From contig CAWHHZ010000008.1 in NCBI GenBank assembly GCA_963829355.1, positions 372,001-436,000 on the forward strand: a stretch of DNA of 64,000 nt. The letters run 5' to 3'. Shown here in pieces: positions 26,500-34,956 of the stretch. The position numbers were made by a program, and so were the translations under genes. Numbering within the stretch: position 1 is the stretch's first letter; every line of letters begins with the position of its first letter. The stretch is from CAWHHZ01 sp963829355. Its GTDB lineage: Bacteria; Acidobacteriota; Thermoanaerobaculia; Gp7-AA8; JAHWKK01. The notes below the pieces were generated by a model. It made no database searches, was not told the origin of the DNA, and saw only the letters and a program-made list of their open reading frames with translations.

Positions 26500-27360
26500 A
26501 TGACCATGGAAGCACTCGATACCCGGTGGACCGTACGTGCTCTGCAGAGAAGAGAGCTCGAGACGGCGCGGGAGTTTCTGGACAGGGAGCATGCACTCAA
26601 CATCTATCTCGCTGCCAGGCTCCACGACGCATCAGCGGCGCAGCCGCCGTCGGTACTCGCCGTCTTCCGCGGCGACCAGCTTGCGGCAGTGGCCACGGCC
26701 TCCGCGAATCTGGCCGTCGCCACCGATCCTTCCCTTTCCGGCGGTGAGATTGAACAGGTCGCGACGTTGCTGGGGAGCGAGATCATTCAGCGAAGCACGT
26801 ATCTCCGCGCGATCATCGCCCCAGCCGTGATCGTCGAGCCCCTGTGGAATCACCTCGAGGCCCACTACGATCCTCCTACGGTCGTGAGACTCAGTCAGCC
26901 CGTCTACCTTCTCGAGACGGGCACAGGAGCCCGGCTCCAGCATGTCCGCTTCAGTCGTCTCGATGAGCTCGATCTGCTCGTCCCCGCGTGCGCTGCAATG
27001 CATCGCGAGGAAATCGGAATCGACCCTCTCGACCGCGATGCATTCGGCTATCGCCAGCGGGTTCGCGATCTGGTCGAGCAACGGCGATCTTTCGTGACAC
27101 TCGAGAAGGGGGAGATCGCGTTCAAGTGCGAGATCTCGGCCGAGACTCCACAGGCGGTCCAGTTGATGGGCGTGTGGACGGCTCCCCATCTGAGAGGGCG
27201 CGGCTATGCGACACGCGGGCTCGTAGAAGTGTGCAGCCATATCATCGGGCGAGGGCAGGCGGTCACACTGTTCGTCAATGACTTCAATCAGCCCGCGAGA
27301 CAACTCTACGAGAAGCTCGGCTTCCGGCAGATCGGCGAGAACCGCGCGCTGATCTGGTAG
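26500..27360 (+). CDS. GNAT-family N-acetyltransferase with DUF4081-like N-terminus
   Basis: An acetyltransferase of unknown substrate. The 286-aa protein has two parts: residues about 1-130, similar to the DUF4081 domain often fused to GNAT (RALQRRELETAREFLDREHA, then IYLAARLHD), and a GNAT domain at about 145-286 with the acetyl-CoA loop (VWTAPHLRGRGYATRGLVEV) and the terminal LFVNDFNQPARQLYEKLGFR. No membrane helix. Last gene of the operon that starts at murQ; the target may be an amino sugar or peptide, but that is only suggested by context. Confidence 0.82.
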   Translation: MTMEALDTRWTVRALQRRELETAREFLDREHALNIYLAARLHDASAAQPPSVLAVFRGDQLAAVATASANLAVATDPSLSGGEIEQVATLLGSEIIQRSTYLRAIIAPAVIVEPLWNHLEAHYDPPTVVRLSQPVYLLETGTGARLQHVRFSRLDELDLLVPACAAMHREEIGIDPLDRDAFGYRQRVRDLVEQRRSFVTLEKGEIAFKCEISAETPQAVQLMGVWTAPHLRGRGYATRGLVEVCSHIIGRGQAVTLFVNDFNQPARQLYEKLGFRQIGENRALIW

Positions 27361-27364
27361 GCAG

Positions 27365-27742
27365 TCGTCAGTTGTCAGTCGTCAGTCGTCAGTCGTTGGT
27401 CGTTGGTCGTTGGTCGTTGGTCGTTGGTCGTTGGTCGATACTCAGTCGGCAATGTCACACATCATCCTGAGGTGCGCTGGATCGGACATGGATGCCGGGA
27501 AACTGTCATTCCGAAGGAGCGGCTTTATCGCGACTGAGGAATCTGGGCGGGTGGACGCTGCCGTCACGACGACGTTTCCCCCTCCCAGATTCCTCGCTTC
27601 GCGTCGGAATGACAGGTGCGGCGACCCCGGAAAATCGATACGTCGTACGCACTCGTGAGATCCCCCCAGCCGGTCGCGATTTTCAACTGTGCCTCGACCG
27701 GCGCTTTCTCTGTCGACTGACGACTGACCGACCTGACGACTG
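27365..27742. repeat. Composite element: heptamer array, palindromic core, inverted heptamers
   Basis: The 387-bp gap between the convergent GNAT and argS genes has no gene. Left arm: ten 7-bp units (27365-27434), four of the type TCGTCAG then six TCGTTGG. Core (27503-27615): palindrome starting CTGTCATTCCGAAG and ending CGGAATGACAG, with a second nested pair, GAGGAATCTGGG against CCCAGATTCCTC. Right arm (27712-27742): inverted GACTGACGACTGACC units. The left array starts 4 bp after the GNAT stop; the right array ends 5 bp before the argS stop. Same architecture as 52.5 and 61.7 kb. Confidence 0.85.
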
Positions 27743-27747
27743 CCCCC

Positions 27748-29724
27748 CTACATCCTCTCCGGAACCACGATCCCGAGCAGTCCCATGATTCCCTTCATCG
27801 TATCGAGAAATACCGACGCACACGCTGCGCGACGGCGCCGCTCAGCCGCGTCATGCTCATTGAGGATCGGATACTTGTGGTAGAACGAGTTGAACTTCTG
27901 GCAGAGCTCGAGCGCATGGTGTGTGATCATCGAGAACTCCAGCGAGTCGACCGCCCGTCTCACCACGCTCGAAGTCGTCGATGCCTGACGCACGATCTCC
28001 CAGATCTCGTCGTTCACGGCATCGCCGATCGTGAGCTGCTCACTCTCCTGCGGACCGAGACCCGCGGACACCCCACGCTCCTCCATCTTCCGAAAGATGT
28101 TCTGGGCACGAACCGTCGAGTACTGGAGATATGGACCAGAGTCTCCCTCGAAGGTGAGCGCCTCGTCCATATCGAATGCAATGACGCGGTTGCGACCGAA
28201 CTTGAGCATGAAGTAGCGAAGGGCTGCGACCGCAATCTGATGGCCGAGTTTCTCGAGATCGTCTTCGGTCATTCCGGCCGCTCGCTCCTCGGAGAGCCCC
28301 TGCTTCACGGCTTCGGCCGCCTTCGCTTCGAGCTCGTCGAGAAGATCATCCGCCTTGATGCCGAGGCCCTTGCGGCCGGACATCTCCAGAACGGCCTTGT
28401 CCTGATCGTCCTCGCTGATCTCGACCCCGAGGGTCCTTGCGGTCTCGGAACTGAGAGCGACCATCTCGTAGGCGAAGTGGATCGAGTTGTCGGCTTCCTT
28501 CTCGTGACCGAGCAGGCGAAGCCCTTCTCTTACGATCTTCTGCAGGTACGACTGACGATTGTCGATGACGTTGTAGACTCTGTCGGCGCCGCCGAATTTG
28601 GGAGCAGACGGATCAGCATCATCGTCACTGGTGCTCTGCCAGAGCACATGACCGTCCGGATAGGTAAGAAACTTCCGGTATCCGAAGCTTCGATCGAGCA
28701 ATCCGAACTTCCAGAGCTGGTACGCGATGTCTTTTCCGACGTAGGTAACCGTCCCGTTCGAGCGGACGATGACCTTGTCGGGATCTTCGAGCCCGGCAAA
28801 CTCCGGTGATTCGGAGAGTTTCATCGTCCAGCAACCAGCGTTCTTCCCCTCGGTTTCCTTCACCACGGCGCCCGACTCCTTGAGAAGCTCGAACGCGTGC
28901 TGCCAGAACCGATGCTTGATGATGTCGCTCTCCTCGGTGAGAGCGTCGTACCGGATGTCGAGTCGCCACATCGTCTGAACATGGCGGCTCACGATCGCAT
29001 CCGCGACCAGAGCACCCAGCTCCGCCGTCGCTCCCTCCTGCGACTCGATCTCGTGGAGCGTGTCGAGTCGCCACTGCTTCGCCTCGGGCTTCTCCTCGTA
29101 GAGCTTCGCCACACTCGCGTACAGATCCCAGCAGAAGTAGTCGAACGGCTGATCTTCCGCGACGATGCGGCGCCGGACATCCTCGGCGTCCTCTCCAAGA
29201 ATCTTCTGGAATCCAACGACGACATCCGCCACCTGAACGCCGGTGTCGTCGATGTAGTTCTGCGTCTCGACCGTATAGCCGAGCCACCGCATGCACCGAA
29301 CGAGCGTGTCGCCGAGCACGGCGTTTCTTAGATGGCCGATGTGTGCGGCCTTGTTCGGATTGATGTTGGTGTGCTCGACGAGGATCGTCTCGTCCTCTTT
29401 GCCGGCCACCTCGAAGGGAATGCCGATGAGACTGGCGACGAACAGCTTTCGATCGACGCGGAAATTGATGTAGCCCGCGCCTTCGACGCTCGCATCCGTC
29501 ACGATGACCGGCAGCTTCATCCCCTCGACGATCTTCGTCGCGATCTCGCGCGGCGAACGCTTCAGCTGCCGGGCCAGCTCCATCGCAACCGGAGTGGCGA
29601 GGTCTCCCATCTCCAGTCTCGGCGGTACCTCCAGGGATACCCGATCGACCGCATGCCCCCACACCACGAGGATCCGGTCCCGGAGCAACGTCTCGAGCTC
29701 ATTGGTAATCTCTTCGAAAGTCAT
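27748..29724 (-). CDS. argS: Arginyl-tRNA synthetase
   Basis: Class I aminoacyl-tRNA synthetase that charges tRNA-Arg. The 658-aa protein starts at ATG 29724, which overlaps the histidine phosphatase stop by 4 nt; the extra codons upstream belong to that gene. It contains an N-terminal Add-1 domain (residues about 1-85), the HIGH-like signature in NINPNKAAHIGHLRNAVLGD (about residue 118), a KMSKS-equivalent around MSGRKG (residue about 456), and the DALR anticodon-binding domain at the C-terminus (TVRAQNIFRK, then KFNSFYHKYPIL). Final gene of gpmI - phosphatase - argS. Confidence 0.96.
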   Translation of the reverse strand: MTFEEITNELETLLRDRILVVWGHAVDRVSLEVPPRLEMGDLATPVAMELARQLKRSPREIATKIVEGMKLPVIVTDASVEGAGYINFRVDRKLFVASLIGIPFEVAGKEDETILVEHTNINPNKAAHIGHLRNAVLGDTLVRCMRWLGYTVETQNYIDDTGVQVADVVVGFQKILGEDAEDVRRRIVAEDQPFDYFCWDLYASVAKLYEEKPEAKQWRLDTLHEIESQEGATAELGALVADAIVSRHVQTMWRLDIRYDALTEESDIIKHRFWQHAFELLKESGAVVKETEGKNAGCWTMKLSESPEFAGLEDPDKVIVRSNGTVTYVGKDIAYQLWKFGLLDRSFGYRKFLTYPDGHVLWQSTSDDDADPSAPKFGGADRVYNVIDNRQSYLQKIVREGLRLLGHEKEADNSIHFAYEMVALSSETARTLGVEISEDDQDKAVLEMSGRKGLGIKADDLLDELEAKAAEAVKQGLSEERAAGMTEDDLEKLGHQIAVAALRYFMLKFGRNRVIAFDMDEALTFEGDSGPYLQYSTVRAQNIFRKMEERGVSAGLGPQESEQLTIGDAVNDEIWEIVRQASTTSSVVRRAVDSLEFSMITHHALELCQKFNSFYHKYPILNEHDAAERRRRAACASVFLDTMKGIMGLLGIVVPERM

Positions 29725-30342
29725 TCGTTTCCCTCGATCAGGCAATGCGTCGCATCGTTCCAGGTTCTCAAGAAGTAATCATTACCCCGACGCTCGAGAA
29801 CGTTGATGGCGGCGTTCTGCTGCATCAGCTTCCTCGATAGCGCCATGGGCAGACCCACTAGCTCGCAGGTGACGAGCCGGATCGCCGTCCCGTGCGACAC
29901 GATCACCGGCCGCACACCCGTACCGTTGTGCCCCACAATCGCCTCGATGGCGCGTTTCATTCTCGCCGCCACCTGACTGAAGGACTCACCACCCGGACAC
30001 GCAACGGTCGGGTCGGAGGTCCAGCGGTCGTACAGGTCCTTCTCCGTCGCTCTGACTTCGTCGAACGACACCCCTTCCCATCTGCCACAGTTCATCTCGC
30101 GCAGATCATCGAGAGGCTCGACCTCGTGCGACAATTCCGCCGCGATCGCCTGCGCCGTCGTGAGAGCCCGCGGAAGAGTCGAAGACCACAGCGAGGTCGG
30201 CTTGAACTCACGGAGCCTCTGCGCGAGCCTTCCGTACCTGATTGCGGCCGGTGTCGGTAAGAGGGCTGTCGCTCCATCCCTGCGCGACGCCGTTGACGTT
30301 GTCGACGGTCTCGCCGTGCCGTACCAGGATGATGCGGGTCAT
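29721..30342 (-). CDS. Histidine phosphatase family (phosphoglycerate-mutase-like) protein (one frame break)
   Basis: A phosphohistidine phosphatase-family enzyme. From ATG 30342 the sequence reads MTRIILVRHGETVDNVNG with the RHG catalytic His, then QGWSDSPLTDTGRNQ; near 30228 the frame breaks and continues as RLAQRLREFKPTSLWSSTLP, EMNCGRWEGVSFDEV and IVSHGTAIRLV (second catalytic His). Repaired length is about 207 aa. It could be a cofactor-dependent phosphoglycerate mutase, CobC, or a broad phosphatase; its position right after gpmI argues for a phosphatase rather than a second mutase. The ATG overlaps the gpmI stop by 4 nt and its own stop overlaps argS by 4 nt. Confidence 0.85.
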
Positions 30343-31913
30343 TCCTGGGGCACCTTCTCCAGAAGGGACGGGGCCGTCATCTCCGCAGGTATCTCGAGCC
30401 CGAGAATCTGCAGGAGCGTCGGTGCCACGTTCGATAGCGCCCCCCCGTTCTTCCGGAGAGTGAATCGTCTGAGGGAGTCGTACAGAACGAAGGGTACCGG
30501 ACTCGTGGTGTGAGCCGTGTGTGGCTGCTTCGTCGCGAAATCGTACATCTGCTCGCAGTTGCCGTGATCCGCCGTGATCAGACAGACGCCGTCCACCTCG
30601 TCCACCGCCTCGAGTATCCGTCCTATCGCGTGGTCAGTCGCCTTGACGGCGTCGATCGCAGCCTCCATTACACCCGTGTGTCCGACCATGTCGGGATTGG
30701 CAATGTTGAGGATGATGACGTCGTAATTCCGGGCGCGGATCTCCTCGACGACGCGGTCGGTCAGAGACCCGACCGACATCTCCGGCTGCAGATCGTACGT
30801 CGCGACTTTGGGCGACGGAATCAGAACGCGATCCTCCCCCTCGGAGATCTCATCGGAGCCGCCATTGAAGAAGAAGGTCACATGGGCGTACTTCTCGGTC
30901 TCGGCAATCCGCAATTGCTTCAGCCCGTTCTCGGCCAGAACCTCACCGAGATAATGGGGGACGCGAACCGGCTCGAAAATCACCGGAATCTCGAATGATT
31001 TCTGATAGCTCGTCATGGAAACCAGATGGACCTCCGGATGGACGGCTCGCTCAAAACCGTCGAACTGGTCGAGAAGAAACGCCGAAACGATCTGCCTCAT
31101 GCGGTCCGCGCGGAAGTTGAAAAAGATGACTGTGTCGCCGTCCGCGATCTTTCCGCGATGCGCTCCCTGTGCATCGAATACGCTGATCGCTCCCATGAAC
31201 TCGTCCGTTACACCCGACTCGTAGAATCGCTCGATCGAGGCGAGGGGATCAGAGGTCTCCGTGCCGATCCCGAGCGTCATCAGGTCGTAGCCTCTCTGCG
31301 TTCTCTCCCAGCGGTTGTCCCGATCCATCGTGTAATAGCGGCCGATGATGGTGGAGAGTGCGACCTGCGGGCGCTCATCGATGAACTCGATGAGCTCACG
31401 GAGATACCGGTCGGCAGATCGCGGTGGAGTGTCTCGACCATCGAGAATGGCATGGACGAAGATCGATGGTTCACCCTCTCCTCCGACACCCGCCCGGATC
31501 GCGGATTCGATCAGACCGTGAAGATGCTTCTGGAGCGAATGGACGCCGCCATCTGAAACGAGTCCGACGAGGTGAATCGACTTGTTCTGCTCTCTCGATC
31601 TCTCATAGACGTTCTCGAGAACCGGATTACGGTCAATCTCCTCAGAGTCGATCGCCTTGCTGATCCGGATGACGTCCTGATCGACGACGCGGCCGGCTCC
31701 GATGTTCAGATGGCCGACTTCGGAGTTGCCCATCTGCCCCTCGGGAAGGCCGACCGAGAGGCCGGAAGCCTCGAGTGGCACCCACGGATGCTCCTCGAAC
31801 AGTGTTGCGAATACCGGCCCGTGAGCCTGGGCGATCGCATTCCACTCGGATTCGTCGCGCAGGCCGAATCCATCCAGCACTGCGAGAATGACAAAGGGTC
31901 TCTCGTTCGACAT
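30339..31913 (-). CDS. gpmI: 2,3-bisphosphoglycerate-independent phosphoglycerate mutase
   Basis: Manganese-dependent mutase that interconverts 3- and 2-phosphoglycerate in glycolysis. The 524-aa protein (start ATG 31913, with AGGATCGAC upstream) has the alkaline-phosphatase-like fold: LAVLDGFGL metal site near residue 12, catalytic Ser in MGNSEVGHLNIGAGR (Ser64), the second domain with GLVSDGGVHS and DGRDTPP, and late metal ligands in NIANPDMVGHTG and LITADHGNCEQM. Standard length. The upstream frame to 31970 adds unconserved residues. First gene of an operon with the histidine phosphatase and argS, each overlapping by 4 nt. Confidence 0.96.
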   Translation of the reverse strand: MSNERPFVILAVLDGFGLRDESEWNAIAQAHGPVFATLFEEHPWVPLEASGLSVGLPEGQMGNSEVGHLNIGAGRVVDQDVIRISKAIDSEEIDRNPVLENVYERSREQNKSIHLVGLVSDGGVHSLQKHLHGLIESAIRAGVGGEGEPSIFVHAILDGRDTPPRSADRYLRELIEFIDERPQVALSTIIGRYYTMDRDNRWERTQRGYDLMTLGIGTETSDPLASIERFYESGVTDEFMGAISVFDAQGAHRGKIADGDTVIFFNFRADRMRQIVSAFLLDQFDGFERAVHPEVHLVSMTSYQKSFEIPVIFEPVRVPHYLGEVLAENGLKQLRIAETEKYAHVTFFFNGGSDEISEGEDRVLIPSPKVATYDLQPEMSVGSLTDRVVEEIRARNYDVIILNIANPDMVGHTGVMEAAIDAVKATDHAIGRILEAVDEVDGVCLITADHGNCEQMYDFATKQPHTAHTTSPVPFVLYDSLRRFTLRKNGGALSNVAPTLLQILGLEIPAEMTAPSLLEKVPQE

Positions 31914-32034
31914 GTCGATCCTGTTGATGAGATTTGCACGCCAGCTCGAGCGCTGACCGCGGCAGCGCACCGCGCGGCTGGTGTGGGGACGGATGAGTTG
32001 CCCCGTCAGATCGAGAGAACGGATTTTGCGACGA

Positions 32035-32223
32035 TCAGGACTGCTTCTCGCGTTTGAAGACCATACCGATGTGATCCGTCGCGCCGGTCTTGAAGTTGAT
32101 CGAAGTGATACTCACGAGCTCCCAGCCCTCGTCTCCGAGCCTGTTGAGCTCTTCCGCGCGCCGCGGATCCATCGAGTAATTCTCCGAGCGAATGTTGATG
32201 ATTTTGTACTCCCACTTCTTCAT
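32035..32223 (-). CDS. Small DUF4177-type protein
   Basis: A 62-aa protein resembling the DUF4177 family: it starts MKKWEYKIINI and contains the characteristic EELNRLGDEGWELVSITSIN, a small beta-alpha-beta fold of unknown function. Start ATG 32223 follows the strong site GGGGGAGGCGGTC, which is why I prefer it over the frame open to 32301. It stands alone between gpmI and the response regulator gene, with its own upstream region. Role unknown; homologues are usually monocistronic. Confidence 0.75.
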   Translation of the reverse strand: MKKWEYKIINIRSENYSMDPRRAEELNRLGDEGWELVSITSINFKTGATDHIGMVFKREKQS

Positions 32224-32382
32224 GACCGCCTCCCCCAAATTCCCTCCCTGTCGGGCGATCCCAGAGTTTAGCATCAAAAAATGATCAATGCTGCACGTCA
32301 TGGCCGGGAGCCGTCATCCCTGGAACTGTGATCGATCCACGTAACCCCGTTGCTTTTGAGAAAGTTGGAGGCCTCACAGTCG

Positions 32383-32412
32383 TTGACTTGCCATCGACAT
32401 CGGTGCTAGGTT
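32383..32412 (+). promoter_or_regulatory. Sigma70-like promoter of the long-tailed response regulator
   Basis: TTGACT (32383-32388), an 18-bp spacer and TAGGTT (32407-32412) precede ATG 32449, giving a leader of about 30 nt with a Shine-Dalgarno (ACGGAGCTGACACC). Confidence 0.45.
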
Positions 32413-32448
32413 GCTGAAAACTTTGCGCAACTGAACGGAGCTGACACC

Positions 32449-34350
32449 ATGTCCAAAAAAATCCTTCTTGCCGACGACTCCATCACGATCCAGAAGGTCG
32501 TCGAGCTGACGTTCTCGGACGGTGACTATGAAGTCATCGCCACAAGCAACGGAACGAGAGCGATCGAAGAGATTCCCAGGGTCAAGCCCGACATCATTCT
32601 CTCGGACATCATCATGCCCGAGAAAAACGGCTATGAGCTCTGCGAATGGGTCAAGTCCCATCCGGAATACCGCCACATCCCGGTGATTCTTCTCACCGGC
32701 ACGTTCGAGCCGTTTGATCCCGACCGTGCAGAAAAGGCTGGTTGTGATGCCGTCGTCACCAAACCGTTCGAATCGCAAAGCCTGATCCAGAAAGTCGAAG
32801 AGCTGATCTCCCGCACGAAAGACGATCAGACTGCATCCGGGGGTTCATCCGATGAACCGTTTGCGGTAGGAGATGAACGCGGCGACGAGCCGGCGGTGCC
32901 ACCCTTCTCTCCTCCTCAGCAGCCGGAAAAGCCGGAACCGATCGCTGCGAATCCTCCCGAGATGAATGCTCCCCCCCCACCGCCTCCGCTTCAGCAGTCG
33001 CCCTCCTTCGAGATGGGCCAGCCCGACTTCGGGGAATCGGCACCATTCGAAGGCAGTGAGTCGGCCTCTGTCCAGCCGGAGGAATCGTCGACACACTTCC
33101 CGAAGGAAGAAGAAGAGCCGAAACCTCAGGGAGACATCTTCGGCGAACAGGCTTCCCCTTCTGCCGAGGATGATGAGGCCGCAACGAGAATGATCCCCAG
33201 GATGTCGATGGAGGACATCGAGAGGATCCGCAGCGAGCAGCAGGATCAACCTGACGACACGGCCGAGGTCGAGCCATCTTCACCATTCGGCGGAGACTCT
33301 TCTCCGATGGAAACAGGGGGCGAGACTGAAGAGACTATGGAGTCTCCTCAGATCGCTTCGCCATCGTTCGACGACGAGCCGGAGTCTTCACCGTTCGACG
33401 CACCGGCTGAAGACTCCTCGATCGAGGATGACGCCACCAGGATGATTCCGAAGATGTCGATGGAAGACATTCAGCGCCTTCAGCAGCAGGAGGAGGGAGA
33501 CGAAGCTCCATCCGATTCAGCTTCTTCGCCCTTCGGCGAAGAAGCGAAACCGGAAGCCGACGAGGAAGAATCGCCATTCGCTTCCGAACCGACCGCCGAC
33601 ACGCCGTCACCTTTCCCGGCGCCGGGGGACGTCGATCAGGAGGAAACCGGGCAGCAGTCGGCTACCGAGGAATTCGACGACTCCTCGACTCGAATGATTC
33701 CGAAGATGGCCTTCGACGACATCCAGCGCCTGCAACAGGAGAGCGAAGAAGCCGAGCAATCAGAGGCCGCCCCCGAGCAGCCTGAATCGGCGTTCGGAAT
33801 GGGACTCCCGGCGCCCGCCGACGACTCCGCGGCAGCAAATCCCTTTGCCGCCGAAGCAGAAGCAGAGTCGGAAGCGGAGGAATCATTCGCCGCGTCCGAA
33901 GAGCAGGCTTCACCCTTTTCGGACGAGGAGGAGACAGCCGCTTCCGTCGAGGAGGAGCCCGTGCACTCTGGAGAGCAGGAGCCTGGCTCGCTTGAAGAGC
34001 AGGAACAGCCGCAGCTCTCGGACGAAGAGGATCCAGGAGTGGCGTTCGGAGGAGACGAGCCTCCCGCCCCATTTGCCGAGGAAGCGCCGGAGCTTCTGCC
34101 TCCACCCCCGCATCCGCCCGAAGAGCCGGTCATGCAGGAGCCCGAACCGGAAGCGACGGCGGGGACGGCAAGAGCAGATGAGCCCGCCACCTCAGGTGCC
34201 CTGTCGGAGGAGCAGATCGACACGATCGCCCGCAGGGTCGTCGAGCTTCTCTCCGACAAGGTCATCCGCGAAATCGCCTGGGACGTGATACCCGAGACCG
34301 CGGAGATGATCGTCCGGGAGAGAATCAGAGAGCTCGAAGGCGAAGAGTGA
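32449..34350 (+). CDS. Response regulator with long acidic tail of 84-residue repeats
   Basis: A 633-aa protein in three parts. (1) Receiver domain, residues about 1-122 (ILLADDSITIQKVVELTF; acceptor Asp53 in LSDIIMP; Lys in VVTKPF). (2) A long Glu/Ser/Pro-rich, probably disordered tail, residues about 125-575, with a conserved 20-residue motif repeated three times: ATRMIPRMSMEDIERIRSEQ (245-264), ATRMIPKMSMEDIQRLQQQE (329-348) and STRMIPKMAFDDIQRLQQES (413-432), spaced exactly 84 residues apart. (3) A C-terminal helical segment, about 585-633 (EEQIDTIARRVVELLSDKVI, then IAWDVIPETAEMIV), seen at the end of FrzS-like and other long response regulators of gliding bacteria. It may be a polar or motility scaffold; that is inference. 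Confidence 0.85.
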   Translation: MSKKILLADDSITIQKVVELTFSDGDYEVIATSNGTRAIEEIPRVKPDIILSDIIMPEKNGYELCEWVKSHPEYRHIPVILLTGTFEPFDPDRAEKAGCDAVVTKPFESQSLIQKVEELISRTKDDQTASGGSSDEPFAVGDERGDEPAVPPFSPPQQPEKPEPIAANPPEMNAPPPPPPLQQSPSFEMGQPDFGESAPFEGSESASVQPEESSTHFPKEEEEPKPQGDIFGEQASPSAEDDEAATRMIPRMSMEDIERIRSEQQDQPDDTAEVEPSSPFGGDSSPMETGGETEETMESPQIASPSFDDEPESSPFDAPAEDSSIEDDATRMIPKMSMEDIQRLQQQEEGDEAPSDSASSPFGEEAKPEADEEESPFASEPTADTPSPFPAPGDVDQEETGQQSATEEFDDSSTRMIPKMAFDDIQRLQQESEEAEQSEAAPEQPESAFGMGLPAPADDSAAANPFAAEAEAESEAEESFAASEEQASPFSDEEETAASVEEEPVHSGEQEPGSLEEQEQPQLSDEEDPGVAFGGDEPPAPFAEEAPELLPPPPHPPEEPVMQEPEPEATAGTARADEPATSGALSEEQIDTIARRVVELLSDKVIREIAWDVIPETAEMIVRERIRELEGEE

Positions 34351-34366
34351 GCAGGTCGCAGGGACG

Positions 34367-34903
34367 ATGAAGATCTACACCCGCACGGGTGATGAGGGAA
34401 CGACGTCCCTTCTCGGCAATGAGCGCGTGTCGAAAGACGACCGGCGTGTCGAGGCATACGGATCCGTCGATGAGCTGAGCGCAGTCCTCGGACTGGTCAG
34501 GAGCGCCTGGAGAGACAGCCCGATTGGCGATGAGCTTCACCAGGTTCAGACCGATCTGTTCGAGATCGGAGCACAGCTCGCATCCGTCCAGGACAAGCGC
34601 CCCTTCGAGGATGTCGCCGACCGAAGAATCGCGGAGCTCGAGCGATCGATCGATCGAATGGAAGAGAAGCTCGAGCCCCTGCGCAACTTCATCTTCCCCG
34701 GCGGAAGCCTTCCAGCGGCTCACCTGCATCTCGCCCGTACCGTCTGCCGTCGCGCGGAACGACAGGTGATCGCCGTCGGAGAGAACGAACGGCACGCTTC
34801 GGCGATCCGCTATCTCAACAGGCTCTCCGACTACCTCTTCGTCGCAGCACGTTTTGCGAATCGCGTGATGGACGTCGAGGACGTTCCGTGGAAGCCTCGG
34901 TAA
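34367..34903 (+). CDS. pduO: PduO-type ATP:cob(I)alamin adenosyltransferase
   Basis: Transfers the adenosyl group of ATP to cob(I)alamin to make coenzyme B12. The 178-aa protein has the PduO-type trimer signatures: TRTGDEGTTSLLGNERVSKD at the N-terminus (ATP site), RVEAYGSVDELSAVLGL, FIFPGGSLPAAHLHLARTVC and RRAERQ, and YLNRLSDYLFVAAR at the C-terminus. Length and motif spacing are typical. It follows the response regulator by 16 bp, so may be co-transcribed, although no B12-dependent enzyme appears in this window. Confidence 0.93.
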   Translation: MKIYTRTGDEGTTSLLGNERVSKDDRRVEAYGSVDELSAVLGLVRSAWRDSPIGDELHQVQTDLFEIGAQLASVQDKRPFEDVADRRIAELERSIDRMEEKLEPLRNFIFPGGSLPAAHLHLARTVCRRAERQVIAVGENERHASAIRYLNRLSDYLFVAARFANRVMDVEDVPWKPR

Positions 34904-34956
34904 AGAAATCAGGCCGCGCTAATCTTTGGACAGGCCGCGAGTCTCACGATTCTCGA

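Noticed and set aside
25443..26603. 386-aa minus-strand frame over the PLD-type gene
   Set aside because: Antisense shadow; HKD motifs are in the plus frame.
27365..27434. Possible CRISPR-like or minisatellite array
   Set aside because: Units are 7 bp with no spacers and the opposite side is the inverse sequence; no cas genes are present.
29721..30342. Second phosphoglycerate mutase (gpmA)
   Set aside because: Length and motifs fit the broad histidine-phosphatase family; with gpmI immediately upstream a redundant mutase is less likely.
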